NCBI GenBank assembly: GCA_964565775.1
Contig: CAZMGB010000011.1
Span: 1-64,000, forward strand
Reading direction: 5' to 3'
Origin: CAZMGB01 sp964565775
GTDB lineage: Bacteria > Chloroflexota > Dehalococcoidia > DSTF01 > JALHUB01
Length of the DNA stretch: 64,000 nucleotides
Shown: piece by piece, positions 53,022-62,245 of the stretch
Numbering within the stretch: position 1 is the stretch's first letter
Layout of the letters: every line of letters starts with the position of its first letter
Made by a program: the position numbers and the translations under genes
Notes under the pieces: model-generated
Told to the model about the DNA's origin: nothing
Seen by the model: only the letters and a program-made list of their open reading frames with translations
The model's database searches: none

Positions 53022-54977
53022 ATGAGAAGGGCGGCTGTCCTCTCGCTACGCGCCTCTGTGGTCGCGACGCTCCTTCTTCTCGTGATCGCCTGCACGCAAG
53101 GCGGGCGCGAATCGACGCCGCCCGAAGCCACACCTCCAACGCCATCTCCCGCCCCCGCCGTCACCTCACCGACGCCCACCTCCGGCACGATGCTGGCCCA
53201 GGCGATCCCGACGCCGCCCTCACGAGACCTCATTGACCTAGCGCGGCGCCTCGGCCGGTTTGAGGGCGAGGTCCCGACTCAAGTCAATTCCACCCCTCCG
53301 GACTATCGCCTGGGCCAACGCCAGGACTTCATCATTCTTCAGCTCCCTTCTTTCGGTGAGTGGGAGACGGCCCCGCCTCGCACGGAGACGGTCTCGGCGG
53401 TGCTCCGGCAAATAACGCCCCACGCCTACTTCTACGTCCAGGACGGGATCGAGGTCTCCGACTCGGATCTCGGGCAAGCGGGGCGCGATCTAGAGGAGAT
53501 CTACCCCCGGCTGACGGAGGTCTTCGGCCACGAGCGCAGTCCCGGCATCGACGACGACACCCACATCACCATCCTGAACGCCCAGATCGACAACATCGGT
53601 GGCTACTTCTCGTCCGACGACGAGCTGCCCAGGTCGGTGGCCCCCCTCAGCAACGAGCGCGAGATGGTGTACCTCGGCCCCTCGATAGGCCTTCCCGGTA
53701 CCCCCAGCTACACCGCCGTCCTCGCCCACGAGCTTCAGCACCTCTTCCAGTTCAACGCCGATGAGGACGAAGAGGTGTGGGTGAACGAGGGGCTCTCGGA
53801 GGTCGCCGGCGGCATGGTCTCCGGCAGCAGCTCAGAGGGGCCCGCCTTCCTGGACCAGCCCGACACGCAGCTCAACGCCTGGAGCGACGGGGCCGATGTC
53901 TCCCGCCACTACGGCGCCAGCGATCTCTTCTTCCGCTATCTCGCCGAGCGCACGGGCAGCCCTGCCGGTCCGGCAGGCGGGCCCGAGAGCCTGCGCGACT
54001 TCGCAGCGAGGCCCGAGGACGGCATCGCCGGAATAAGGGCGTTCCTGAAGGGAGAGAAGGCGGGCTTCACCTTCGAGGAGCTATTCGCCGACTGGGTCGT
54101 CGCCGACTATCTGGACCACTACGACGAGCTCGAGGCGACCGCCGCGCCTTCGGCCACCCTCGACGAAGCCGGCGCGGGCAGCGACAGCGTACACCAGTTC
54201 GCCGCCGACTACATAGAGGTGGAGCTGAGCGGCGGCGACGCCGTGTTCGACTTCAATGGAGACACCGAAACCCCCGTCCTGCCTAACGAGCCCCACGGCG
54301 GCAGCGGCCAGTGGTGGGCCAACCGCGGCGACGCCATCGACACGACCCTCACCCGCGAGATCGACCTGTCGGGCCTGTCGAGCGCCACGCTGACCTTCTG
54401 GACGTGGTATGACATCGAGCGCTGGTACGACTACGCCTACGTGGAGGCTTCGGCGGACGGCGGCCAAACGTGGACCATCCTGCGTGGCAGTCACAGCACG
54501 GACGAGAACCCCGTGGCCCAGGCCTACGGGCCGGCCTACACGGGCATGAGCGGCGGCGGTTCGGAGCCCGTCTGGGTGCAGGAGTCCGTCGACCTGACGC
54601 CCTTCGCCGGGAGCCGCGTTCTGCTGCGCTTCGAGTACGTCACCGACGGCGGCCTGAACGAGCCGGGCTGGGCCATCGACGACATCTCCGTCCCTGAGCT
54701 GGGCCTCTTCGACGACGCGGAAAGTGACGGCGACTGGGCGAGCAACGGCTTCGTTCGCCTCGACGAGCCGCTGCGCCAGCAGTTCATCCTCCGGCTCATC
54801 GAGATCGGCGACGAGACGAAGGTCACGGATGTGGCTCTCGACGAGGAGAACCACGCGGAGGTGCGGCTAACGGGCTTCGGGGACGGGCTGCGCAAGGCAG
54901 TGCTGGTCATCGCTGGCGCCACGGAGGGCACGACAGAGCCCGCCCAGTACAGCTACTCACTCCGCGCGCTCCCCTAG
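53022..54977 (+). CDS. Secreted lipoprotein zinc metalloprotease
   Basis: 651 aa. Signal peptide with lipobox LVIAC (C24), then a Pro/Thr linker. Protease domain: H236-E237-L-Q-H240 (AHELQHLFQFN) and, downstream, VWVNEGLSEVAGG giving the third ligand, as in M30-like/gluzincin enzymes. C-terminal region (about 405-570) resembles the MAM-like beta-domain of immune inhibitor A proteases (LTFWTWYDIERWYDYAYVEA, VLLRFEYVTDGG). Anchored outside the membrane, it should degrade extracellular protein. Confidence 0.85.
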   Translation: MRRAAVLSLRASVVATLLLLVIACTQGGRESTPPEATPPTPSPAPAVTSPTPTSGTMLAQAIPTPPSRDLIDLARRLGRFEGEVPTQVNSTPPDYRLGQRQDFIILQLPSFGEWETAPPRTETVSAVLRQITPHAYFYVQDGIEVSDSDLGQAGRDLEEIYPRLTEVFGHERSPGIDDDTHITILNAQIDNIGGYFSSDDELPRSVAPLSNEREMVYLGPSIGLPGTPSYTAVLAHELQHLFQFNADEDEEVWVNEGLSEVAGGMVSGSSSEGPAFLDQPDTQLNAWSDGADVSRHYGASDLFFRYLAERTGSPAGPAGGPESLRDFAARPEDGIAGIRAFLKGEKAGFTFEELFADWVVADYLDHYDELEATAAPSATLDEAGAGSDSVHQFAADYIEVELSGGDAVFDFNGDTETPVLPNEPHGGSGQWWANRGDAIDTTLTREIDLSGLSSATLTFWTWYDIERWYDYAYVEASADGGQTWTILRGSHSTDENPVAQAYGPAYTGMSGGGSEPVWVQESVDLTPFAGSRVLLRFEYVTDGGLNEPGWAIDDISVPELGLFDDAESDGDWASNGFVRLDEPLRQQFILRLIEIGDETKVTDVALDEENHAEVRLTGFGDGLRKAVLVIAGATEGTTEPAQYSYSLRALP

Positions 54978-55033
54978 GAGGGGGAGCCCGTGGCCCACGA
55001 AACCCGCTGGACGGCGCTCCCAGCACGGTCACG

Positions 55034-55819
55034 CTACTGCGCGAACGCCGTCCAGGTAAGAGGGCCAGTATCGCAGCGAGCGACGACTCGCGACGTCGCA
55101 AAGTCAATCTGGTCGTCATAGAACTGTGCTACGCCTTCAGCCTTCGTCCCGGACGTGAAGCGCCCCGACACCTCGTCCAGTCGACCGACAGTCCGGCTCT
55201 CACCGCCCCCGAACGAGAATGCGTTATCGACGATAGGAACCGGGGGACCACCAGTGATTTGCACGTCCCCCTCAGAAGATGTCTTCACAAGACCCGACGG
55301 GGTCCCCTCGGGCTTGCAGGTTAGCTTCTTGCCATAGCTCAACTCCGATATCCCGGTCCCGTCCGCCGTCACGACGAACTCGAACAGCTTGCCCTGAGAC
55401 GTTGTCCCCGTGTACGTGGCCCCGGGAATTGCCAGCGCGGCTAACGCGGGAGGCGGTGAAACTGCCTGCGCGGGTGCTGGTACTAGCGTTGTAGCTGTAG
55501 CTGGTACTGCCGTCGGAATGCAGTTGTCGAGATACCACTGCCGCTCGGCGGGTGAGCGGTATTCCGTACCGCTGATCTCCGCACAGTTCGCCCTGTCGGG
55601 TAGCGGGGTGGGTGGTGGCCGGGATTCGGGCTCAAGCTGAGGCGGCGTCGGCGCCAGAGCAGGCGTTGCCGTAGCCTGGGGCGTTTCCGCCGGTTGGGTC
55701 GTTGCCGTGGCAGGGAATCGGGTAGGTGTCACCACCACTACCCTCTCGACTTCCCTTGTGCAAGCGACCGCAGAAAGCAGCAGTGCCAGCAGCAGAGACG
55801 TGGCCGCGACGCGCTTCAT
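55034..55819 (-). CDS. Lipoprotein, hypothetical
   Basis: 261 aa. Signal peptide MKRVAATSLLLALLLSAVAC with lipobox SAVAC, then a Pro/Thr-rich spacer and a small C-terminal beta-rich domain (about 145-261) of unknown type with one Cys pair. Similar upstream part (REVERVVVVTPT) to the next gene (EEVGRVLVVTPT), so the two share a common N-terminus. AAGGAGGCTCCATA precedes the ATG. Confidence 0.75.
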   Translation of the reverse strand: MKRVAATSLLLALLLSAVACTREVERVVVVTPTRFPATATTQPAETPQATATPALAPTPPQLEPESRPPPTPLPDRANCAEISGTEYRSPAERQWYLDNCIPTAVPATATTLVPAPAQAVSPPPALAALAIPGATYTGTTSQGKLFEFVVTADGTGISELSYGKKLTCKPEGTPSGLVKTSSEGDVQITGGPPVPIVDNAFSFGGGESRTVGRLDEVSGRFTSGTKAEGVAQFYDDQIDFATSRVVARCDTGPLTWTAFAQ

Positions 55820-55898
55820 TATGGAGCCTCCTTCCACCATACTATCCGGCTCAGCCCTGCCGCCTTGTGCACATTTGTATGTCATGGTCCTGCCATGC

Positions 55899-56447
55899 TC
55901 AGGACGACGGCGTTGCCGTGGCTGCGGCGGACGGCGTGGGCAAGACGATCGGGTCGTTCCCCGCCGTGTGCAGAGTGAACCCTTCAGCAGGTTCAGGCAG
56001 TGTGAACACCAACTCAAGGAAGGAGAGCCCTTGGGGGGTGACAGTGAAGGCTGAGCTGGCGCACTCTCCCCTCGTCCCATCGGGTGTCGCCACATACGTG
56101 GCCTCGCACAGGGACTCCAGCTTGTCTTGGTGATCCCCGTTCGCCCCTTCCACGACGTTGAACTTGACCACAAGCAGCTTGTAGCCTCTCTTTGCTTTCC
56201 TGCACCCGTAGAACCTGCAGTACTTGTCTACGACCTCGGCGGCACCGACCTCGAGCGTGCCGAAAGCCGTATCGATCGCAGGATAGCGCACCGTCGACTC
56301 GAGCGTGGGCGCCGCAGTCGGCTGCGCGATTCCCGTCGCGGGTGATTGAGTGGGTGTAACCACCAGTACCCTCCCGACCTCCTCTGTGCAGGCGGGTAGG
56401 GAAAGCAGAAGTGCCAGGAAGGCAGGAAGAGACGTGAGCCGCTTCAT
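55899..56447 (-). CDS. Lipoprotein, hypothetical
   Basis: 182 aa. MKRLTSLPAFLALLLSLPAC gives a lipobox; residues about 58-165 form a compact domain with YCRFYGCRK and KFNVVEGANGDHQDKLESLC, reminiscent of DUF4352-type extracellular immunoglobulin-like domains. Paralogous N-terminus with the downstream neighbour. Function unknown. Confidence 0.72.
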   Translation of the reverse strand: MKRLTSLPAFLALLLSLPACTEEVGRVLVVTPTQSPATGIAQPTAAPTLESTVRYPAIDTAFGTLEVGAAEVVDKYCRFYGCRKAKRGYKLLVVKFNVVEGANGDHQDKLESLCEATYVATPDGTRGECASSAFTVTPQGLSFLELVFTLPEPAEGFTLHTAGNDPIVLPTPSAAATATPSS

Positions 56448-56523
56448 ATTGCACCTCCGCGTCTACTGGGACTGCTCGAGGACAGACCCCCGAAGTCAGA
56501 AGTTCCGAAGTGTCAACCTCCTG

Positions 56524-57432
56524 CTATTGACCCGTGTAGGCTCTCACCGACTGGTCGATGAAGTCCGCGAACAGGGGAGCGATGGTCTGGTTCGCCAGCT
56601 CGTTCGGGTGCGCATCGTACGGGTCCGACTGGTATTCGGTCCGTAGCGTGTTCGTCGACGGGTCCGCCAGCAGGTCGAAGAAGTTGAACGTGAAGACGTT
56701 CGCATGCCCGCTCAGGTATTCGTCCGACGCCAGCCAGTCGGTGAACGCACGCGCCCTCGCCGCCTCCTGCGCGTCGGTGCTGGCGGGCACCTGAGGAGGC
56801 TCCGTCACGACTATGAAGATCTTCTCCGGATACTCGTCCATCCGGTCCCGGATCGACAGGTAGTACGACTTGTACTCCGCCAACTGCTCGTCGCTCCCGA
56901 TGTTGCTCACCGGAAAGCACGACTTGAACGCGATGACGTCGTACTCCATCAGGTGGCTGAACGTGTTGTCCGGCGGGTCGTCCAGCGGCTGCGCAAAGAT
57001 GTTGGCGTAGCCGTCAGGGTCCGTGTTGTCGTCGGGGACATCGAAGTTCGTGCCCGTCCACGTGCCGTCCGCCAGCACCAGCCCATCTCCGTTGTAGCCG
57101 TGGTCGTAGAACTCGTAGCCCAGGTCGGTCAAGAGCTGGCGCAAGCCCCCCTGCTCGATCAGGCCGGCGCCGACGGAGTGGTGCAGGAACATGACACGGG
57201 TGAAGCCGCCCGTCTCAGAGGGCGCTGGAGCGGTCGCTTCCGCCTGCTGCCCCTCGTCTGCCGCCTCCGTCTCCTCTACGACTGCCTCCTCGGCCGGCGC
57301 CTCGGTTGGGACGGTCACCTCGGTCTCGGAGGGAGGGGCGGCGGCCTGCTCTTCCTCCCCGCCGCCGCAGGCGACCGCCAGCAACGCCACTACCAGGGCG
57401 AGCCCTGCCACTGCGATCGTGAGCCGCTTCAT
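56524..57432 (-). CDS. Lipoprotein with SGNH/GDSL-like hydrolase domain
   Basis: 302 aa. MKRLTIAVAGLALVVALLAVAC lipobox followed by an acidic linker (to about 75), then VMFLHHSVGAGLI (block I; Ser of SVG) and DAHPNELANQTIAPLFADFI (block V; Asp and His). Blocks II and III are less clear. It likely de-acylates a surface polymer, perhaps the polysaccharide. AAGGAGGTGCGTG precedes the ATG. Confidence 0.72.
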   Translation of the reverse strand: MKRLTIAVAGLALVVALLAVACGGGEEEQAAAPPSETEVTVPTEAPAEEAVVEETEAADEGQQAEATAPAPSETGGFTRVMFLHHSVGAGLIEQGGLRQLLTDLGYEFYDHGYNGDGLVLADGTWTGTNFDVPDDNTDPDGYANIFAQPLDDPPDNTFSHLMEYDVIAFKSCFPVSNIGSDEQLAEYKSYYLSIRDRMDEYPEKIFIVVTEPPQVPASTDAQEAARARAFTDWLASDEYLSGHANVFTFNFFDLLADPSTNTLRTEYQSDPYDAHPNELANQTIAPLFADFIDQSVRAYTGQ

Positions 57433-57481
57433 CACGCACCTCCTTGTCGCCTCTGGGGTCGCTTCTGGGGAACCCGGCAGG

Positions 57482-57487
57482 ATTATA
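57482..57487 (-). promoter_or_regulatory. -10 of lipoprotein promoter family, copy 1
   Basis: GGTGTATAATCC on the minus strand, 49 bases before the SGNH lipoprotein start. One of four similar elements in 57-64 kb. Confidence 0.6.
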
Positions 57488-57573
57488 CACCGGTCGCACC
57501 GGGTGTGAGCAGAGCCGGATCAGGACGAGCAAGCCGGTGCGACGCAGCTCGCAGCCGCCGCCCCGTCCGCAGC

Positions 57574-57783
57574 CTACAGGTGCGCCGTCTCGGCCTCGAA
57601 GGTGGCTGCCACCGCAGCCTGGTAGCGCTGCAACGCGGCGCCCCGCTCTTCCATCAGGCGATCCACACGGGTCCAGTCGTCGATGCCGTCGACCGATAGC
57701 GTCAGGCGGAACAGCTCGTCCTCGATGCGGTCGTAGGCGTCCATCGCCTCGGCAAGGCTCTTACTGACTTCCTCGCCGGACAT
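57574..57783 (-). CDS. Small helical protein
   Basis: 69 aa. Two predicted helices (VSKSLAEAMDAYDRIEDELFRL and RVDRLMEERGAALQRYQAAVA, shown as regions), with a FlgN/FliT-like size and look but no reliable family. GGAGGCCGTGC before the ATG makes a real gene likely. Confidence 0.5.
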   Translation of the reverse strand: MSGEEVSKSLAEAMDAYDRIEDELFRLTLSVDGIDDWTRVDRLMEERGAALQRYQAAVAATFEAETAHL

Positions 57784-57863
57784 GCACGGCCTCCGGACCA
57801 GGGCCGGGACAGGACGGCAAGCCCCCAAACGCGCAACGACGCGTCACGGCCAGGCGCTGCATC

Positions 57864-58806
57864 CTAGCTCCCGATCTTCTGCAGCATCTCCTGGAGGGAC
57901 GGTATGTCGACGGGCTCGCCGTAGCCGAAGAAGTCCATAGTCACGCCCATGCTGTAGTCCTCGCCGAGCGCCTGGCCCTCCATGTGAAACTCGACTCTCC
58001 TCGGGAGCTTGTCGCTCTCCCCCAGCCACACGTCCATGGGGGCCTTCCCCGACAGGTCAACCATGCCGCCGGTGTCGCCAAGCAGCTCGGAGAAGCCCTC
58101 CCCCCAGGACGTCCGACGCCTGCTCCATCGCCTTCGCCAGATCGATCTCGTAGCTGACGTGCACGGTCTTCACACCGTCGATGACCTCACCCTCGTCCAG
58201 ACTCAGGTTTTCGAGCAGGCTCAAGTCAGGTGTGGACACGCTCCCCATGCCCATCATGGACTCGACGTCGAACGGCAGGACCTCTCCCAACGGCAGCTCC
58301 TCCCAGTCAGCGCCACCGAGCCTCATGAACATGCGGCCCTCGGTCATCACTATCTCGGATGGCGAGGGGCCGACTTGCGTGCTGATGTACATCTCGCCCG
58401 GCGGACGGAATGCGTACTCGGCCGTCATCGACATTGCCATCCCGGTCATGTTGATCTCGCTGTCCATGCGTCCGCGAAAGCTCTCGACGGCCATTTGCGC
58501 CTCAGAGGACTGCTCGAGGAGCGAGATGAGCTCATCCTCCACTACGGGCTGTCCTTGCTGGGTGGCGACGGGCCCGGCCCCATCCTCCCCATCCGCCGTC
58601 TCTGCGTCCCCGGTCGCAACCGGTGTCGCCTCCTGCTTCTGCTCGTCCTTGGCCACCGCCACTGTTTCCTGAGTAGCAACGGGCGCGGCCTGCGCATCCA
58701 GCTCGACCCCGGCCGAAGTGCCCTCGTCGGCGCTGCTGCCCGAGCACGCGACCAGCAGTCCTGCCGTCGCCACGACGACCACCAGCGTAGAGAACAGTCG
58801 TTTCAT
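57864..58806 (-). pseudogene. LppX/LolA-like lipoprotein, frameshifted
   Basis: MKRLFSTLVVVVATAGLLVAC lipobox, acidic linker, then a beta-rich domain (FRGRMDSEINMTGMAMSMT, then MYISTQVG) of the LppX/LolA type. The frame breaks at a run of nine G's and one A on the minus strand (58096-58105); removing one G joins SDVLGGG to FSELLGDTGG and on to MVDLSGKAPMDVW, ending IGS at 57864. It is either a sequencing or assembly error, or a true or phase-variable frameshift. Confidence 0.7.
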
Positions 58807-58985
58807 GTTGCCCTCCCTTCTGAGGGCATATTCGGCCGCGCCTGCCGATCTCTGGTGCGCGCAGCTCTTGCGCGACCGCCTGCGCAAGGCGGCGGCTTAG
58901 CAGCCCGCTCACGAGCGGGCTCAGTCACGCAAATGGCCTATCGAGGGCGCCAGGGGCGGCCGGTCGAAGGGGATGAGTACTCGCG

Positions 58986-59096
58986 TCAGTAGTCGGCGCC
59001 GCCCTCAGGCGAGCCGCCGCACGCTTGCTGTCCACGCTTCCTCATGATGCCCAGCACCAGGAGGAGGCCCAGTGCTGCAATGATCAGTCGCTTCAT
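58986..59096 (-). CDS. Orphan signal-peptide ORF, 36 aa
   Basis: MKRLIIAALGLLLVLGIMRK then a short tail with GGSPEGGADY. Promoter, leader and first codons are nearly the same as those of the chagasin-like gene at 61531, so this is a duplicated 5' cassette with the body lost, or a tiny secreted peptide. GAGGTGG lies before the ATG. Confidence 0.45.
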   Translation of the reverse strand: MKRLIIAALGLLLVLGIMRKRGQQACGGSPEGGADY

Positions 59097-59441
59097 GATC
59101 CACCTCGGTTTGTGAGGACTCTTGACGTTGGAGACGGCTGCATTATACACCGGCCACCTCACCGGTGGGCAGCGGCTGGCCACGAGGACTAGGCCAGCGC
59201 GTCTCTGGCCCATAGCGAATCGTCCGTCGGGCTGTCGGCTAGGAAGGGGTTGCCCCAATTGAAGTCCGACGACGATGGTGATAGGCTCACCACGCTCGCC
59301 ACCAGATACCCAGCTCGCTTCGGGTGGCCCCAGTCTTCGCTAGCGCGAGGGAATGAAGGCGGCATATGTCTGGGACTTGCAGGGGCCGACACGGGTCAAT
59401 GTGGTAGAATTGGAGGCTGGCGGGGCTCGGAGGTCGAAGAA
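59097..59441. other. Intergenic, 345 bp
   Basis: Contains the minus-strand promoter copy at 59142 and, near the right end, TAGAAT (59405-59410), a candidate -10 for the UppS-YjbQ gene. No gene is supported. Confidence 0.45.
59142..59147 (-). promoter_or_regulatory. -10 of lipoprotein promoter family, copy 2
   Basis: GGTGTATAATGCAGCCGTCT on the minus strand, 45 bases before the 36-aa ORF; the leader is nearly identical to copy 3. Confidence 0.65.
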
Positions 59442-60749
59442 ATGCGAATCGGCAATCCCCTGTACTCCTTCTACAATCGAAGGCTCCAAGAGCAACTCCA
59501 GAAGGGACCGTTGCCCCGTCACTTGGGCGTGATCCTCGACGGCAACCGCCGATTCGCGCGGCAGATGGGGTATGATGATGCGTCCGACGGGTACAGGGCA
59601 GGAGGAAAGAAGATCGATGAACTCCTCGAATGGTGCGCGGAGTTCAGAATCCCCGTCGTGACCCTGTGGCTTCTCTCCACTGACAACTTGCGCCGCGATC
59701 CGACCGAGACTTGCGCGCTTCTCTCCGTCATCGAAGCGAAGATCGTCCAGCTTACCTACTCGCCCACCACCTACGAGCGGCGATATCGGATCCGCGTCCT
59801 GGGTCGGCTGGATGCCCTGCCGCCTTCTACACGCATGGCTATCCGAGAGGCGGAGGAGCGGACCAGGGAGCACGACGGCGCTATCGTCAACCTCGCTATA
59901 GGCTACGGTGGTCGCGAGGAGATCATCGACGCCGTCTGCGAGCTGATCCGGGCTGAGGCGCGGCGGGGTGAGCCGCTCGGCAACATTGTCGCTGCCCTCA
60001 CGACCGAGGAGGTGGCGCGACACCTATACACGGGGAATCTCCCCGACCCCGACCTAATCATCCGGACCAGCGGCGAGGTTAGGCTCAGCGGCTTCTTGCT
60101 CTGGCAGAGCGCTCACAGTGAGTTCTACTTCTGCGATGCCTACTGGCCCGCGTTCCGCAAGGTCGACTTCTTGCGGGCCCTGCGTAGCTATCAACAGCGG
60201 CAGCGCCGCTTCGGGGGAGACGGGCTCCCTGAAGACAAGCTGACCGTCGAAGGAACGAGCGGCCGGAGCGTGGTCCATCGCTCGGAAAGTCCATGGCTCG
60301 CGGGTACCCGACTCTATACCGTTACACTCACGGTGCAGTCGACCGGGGCGCCGGAGTTCATCGACATCACAGAGAGGGTCGAGGCAGTCCTAGCCAGCTC
60401 CGCAGTCCGGACGGGCGGGGTGTGGCTCTACTCGCGCCACACCAGCGCTGGGCTGACCATCAACGAGAATGAGCCTCTCCTGCTCCGCGACATGGCTCGC
60501 TCCCTCGACCGGCTCGCTCCTCCCCACGACGAGTATGGTCACGACGATTTCTCGATCAGAACCGTCAACATGATGGATGACGAGACTCCGAACGGACATT
60601 CGCATTGTCAGCGGCTCGTCCTCAACACGTCCGAATTCATCCCAGTCCGAGAGGGCAGGCTGCAATTGGGCCTCTGGCAACGCGTATTCCTGGTCGAGCT
60701 TGACTGCGCGCGGGAGCGGCAGGTTCTCGTCCAGGTCTTCGGAGAGTAA
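59442..60749 (+). CDS. Polyprenyl diphosphate synthase fused to YjbQ domain
   Basis: 435 aa. Residues about 20-265 are a cis-prenyltransferase: D33 in VILDGNRRFAR, and RTSGEVRLSGFLLWQSAHSE near the end. It makes undecaprenyl diphosphate, the lipid carrier for cell wall and the polysaccharide operon. Residues about 290-435 are a complete YjbQ/UPF0047 domain (SRHTSAGLTINENEP, GRLQLGLWQRVFLVELD), a family with weak thiamine-phosphate synthase activity reported. ATG at 59442 has CGGAGGTCGAAGAA upstream. Confidence 0.9.
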   Translation: MRIGNPLYSFYNRRLQEQLQKGPLPRHLGVILDGNRRFARQMGYDDASDGYRAGGKKIDELLEWCAEFRIPVVTLWLLSTDNLRRDPTETCALLSVIEAKIVQLTYSPTTYERRYRIRVLGRLDALPPSTRMAIREAEERTREHDGAIVNLAIGYGGREEIIDAVCELIRAEARRGEPLGNIVAALTTEEVARHLYTGNLPDPDLIIRTSGEVRLSGFLLWQSAHSEFYFCDAYWPAFRKVDFLRALRSYQQRQRRFGGDGLPEDKLTVEGTSGRSVVHRSESPWLAGTRLYTVTLTVQSTGAPEFIDITERVEAVLASSAVRTGGVWLYSRHTSAGLTINENEPLLLRDMARSLDRLAPPHDEYGHDDFSIRTVNMMDDETPNGHSHCQRLVLNTSEFIPVREGRLQLGLWQRVFLVELDCARERQVLVQVFGE

Positions 60750-60853
60750 CGGGGAGGTCAATGAGCTTCCCCGACAAAGCGCTGTCGAGCCCTCTGACGC
60801 TGCGCTAGCATGAAGAGACCGCTCCACGAGGTGCACCAGAGCCAGTCGGCGAG

Positions 60854-61531
60854 CTACTGGACGACGACAGTCACCTCGAAGGTCTTCTCGGGCGCCACAC
60901 CTGTCTCCCACGGCCGATGGTAAACCAGCCTTAGCAGCGTCTGCCCCGAAGCGACAGCTTCGAAGCGAAAGGTGAACTTGCCGCCGGAGCCCACAACGCC
61001 GACAGGGTGGGGGTCGGGCACGTACTCCGGCTCGCCAAGCTGTTTGAGGACGGATGCATCGACGGCTTCCGTCTCCCAGGTGAAGCCGGTGGTCGGATTG
61101 CCGGCCAGCGTCACGTCTATAGTGTCGCCCACCCGCAGTTGGGCGGTACTGCCGCTGTCCTCTTCACTCAGTCCCAGTGCGCTTGGCGTGCGGACGCACA
61201 GCCATACCGCGTCCAGGAAGTCTACCGTCTTCAGGTCGCTGGCCGCTGCGGCTGCGGGGGAGAAACCGTCCCACTTGCCCAGGGCGGCGTCATGTCGCCA
61301 CATCGCCTCGACGGCATCAGTAGGGGTCACTGCATCCACCACCGTCTGGCTCGACGTTGCGTCCGGGAAGGTGAGGCCGATGTTGTTACACCCTGGGTAG
61401 AGCTCAACGGTGCCGCCAGGGTCTGGCATCGTGATGCTTGCCACGGGCTGCGCCAGAATCGATGAGCCGTGGGCGGCCAGCACCCCTGCTACCAGGGCGA
61501 ACCCCAGGACTGCGATGATGAGTCGCTTCAC
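60854..61531 (-). CDS. Exported chagasin-like cysteine protease inhibitor (I42)
   Basis: 225 aa from a GTG at 61531. Signal peptide (cleavage near ILAQP), a middle region of about 80 residues, then the inhibitor I42 domain with its three loops: NPTTGF (145-150), GSGG (181-184) and RPWE (206-209). Such proteins block papain-like proteases. The start and leader belong to the repeated lipoprotein cassette. Confidence 0.85.
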   Translation of the reverse strand: MKRLIIAVLGFALVAGVLAAHGSSILAQPVASITMPDPGGTVELYPGCNNIGLTFPDATSSQTVVDAVTPTDAVEAMWRHDAALGKWDGFSPAAAAASDLKTVDFLDAVWLCVRTPSALGLSEEDSGSTAQLRVGDTIDVTLAGNPTTGFTWETEAVDASVLKQLGEPEYVPDPHPVGVVGSGGKFTFRFEAVASGQTLLRLVYHRPWETGVAPEKTFEVTVVVQ

Positions 61532-61576
61532 GATGCACCTCGGTCTGTGAGAGTTCTTGCAGTTGGAGACGGCTGC

Positions 61577-61582
61577 ATTGTA
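61577..61582 (-). promoter_or_regulatory. -10 of lipoprotein promoter family, copy 3
   Basis: GGTGTACAATGCAGCCGTCT on the minus strand, 45 bases before the chagasin-like start. Confidence 0.6.
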
Positions 61583-61725
61583 CACCCGCCCCATCACGGG
61601 CGACGCCGCTGGATGGCCCTACCCCGCGCAACAGAACCAGGCAGCAGGACGCTGGCCGATCCAGATCCCCTGGCTGTACCGTCCTAGACGGCCCGAGCGC
61701 CTCTACAGCGAGAACGGGCGTTTCT

Positions 61726-62124
61726 TCAATCTAAGTCTAAGGACACTCTGACACAAACGCGGTGCGATCCCCTCCACCGATCCCTCAGCCGGTCTATCAG
61801 CCGGAACATGGCGAACACAAAGCCCAATTTTCGGCTCAACAGAACCTCAACGTGCTGCACTGCGGCGGCTGAATCATCCACTGAGGCCTGGGCCGCCATC
61901 CATTCGCCTGTCACCTGTCCAAATCTCTTGCACAGCGCGATGTTGACCCGTGGGTTGTTGCGAATCCGTTTGACCTTGCCCGAGTCACCGACAGTCCAGA
62001 TGTGCAAGGTGTCGCCCTCCTGGGCAAACCAAACGGTGGTCTTCACACCGATGCCATTCTTGCGAAATGTCTCAAGGCTCAAGAACTCCTGGTCTTCGAA
62101 TTGCTTCAAATCCGCCGTTTGCAT
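61726..62124 (-). CDS. PPOX-class F420-dependent oxidoreductase-like protein
   Basis: 132 aa. Split-barrel motifs FLSLETFRKNGIGVKTTVWF and GKVKRIRNNPRVNIALC are characteristic of F420/FMN PPOX family members. It likely reduces a small substrate with F420H2. Few upstream signals; start by Met position. Last gene of a four-gene minus-strand run from 63720. Confidence 0.88.
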   Translation of the reverse strand: MQTADLKQFEDQEFLSLETFRKNGIGVKTTVWFAQEGDTLHIWTVGDSGKVKRIRNNPRVNIALCKRFGQVTGEWMAAQASVDDSAAAVQHVEVLLSRKLGFVFAMFRLIDRLRDRWRGSHRVCVRVSLDLD

Positions 62125-62245
62125 CTTATTCCGGCCTGGTTCCCCGCTTCTTGACTGTCAACGTTGCTAGCACGACGAAGGCTAACACACCAGCGGCCGC
62201 GCCTGCCAGCACCGCGTGCCCAGGGGCTCGCCGGTAGTCCTCTGC

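Noticed and set aside
54081..54854. Minus-strand frame opposite the metalloprotease
   Set aside because: Antisense shadow of a clear HExxH protein.
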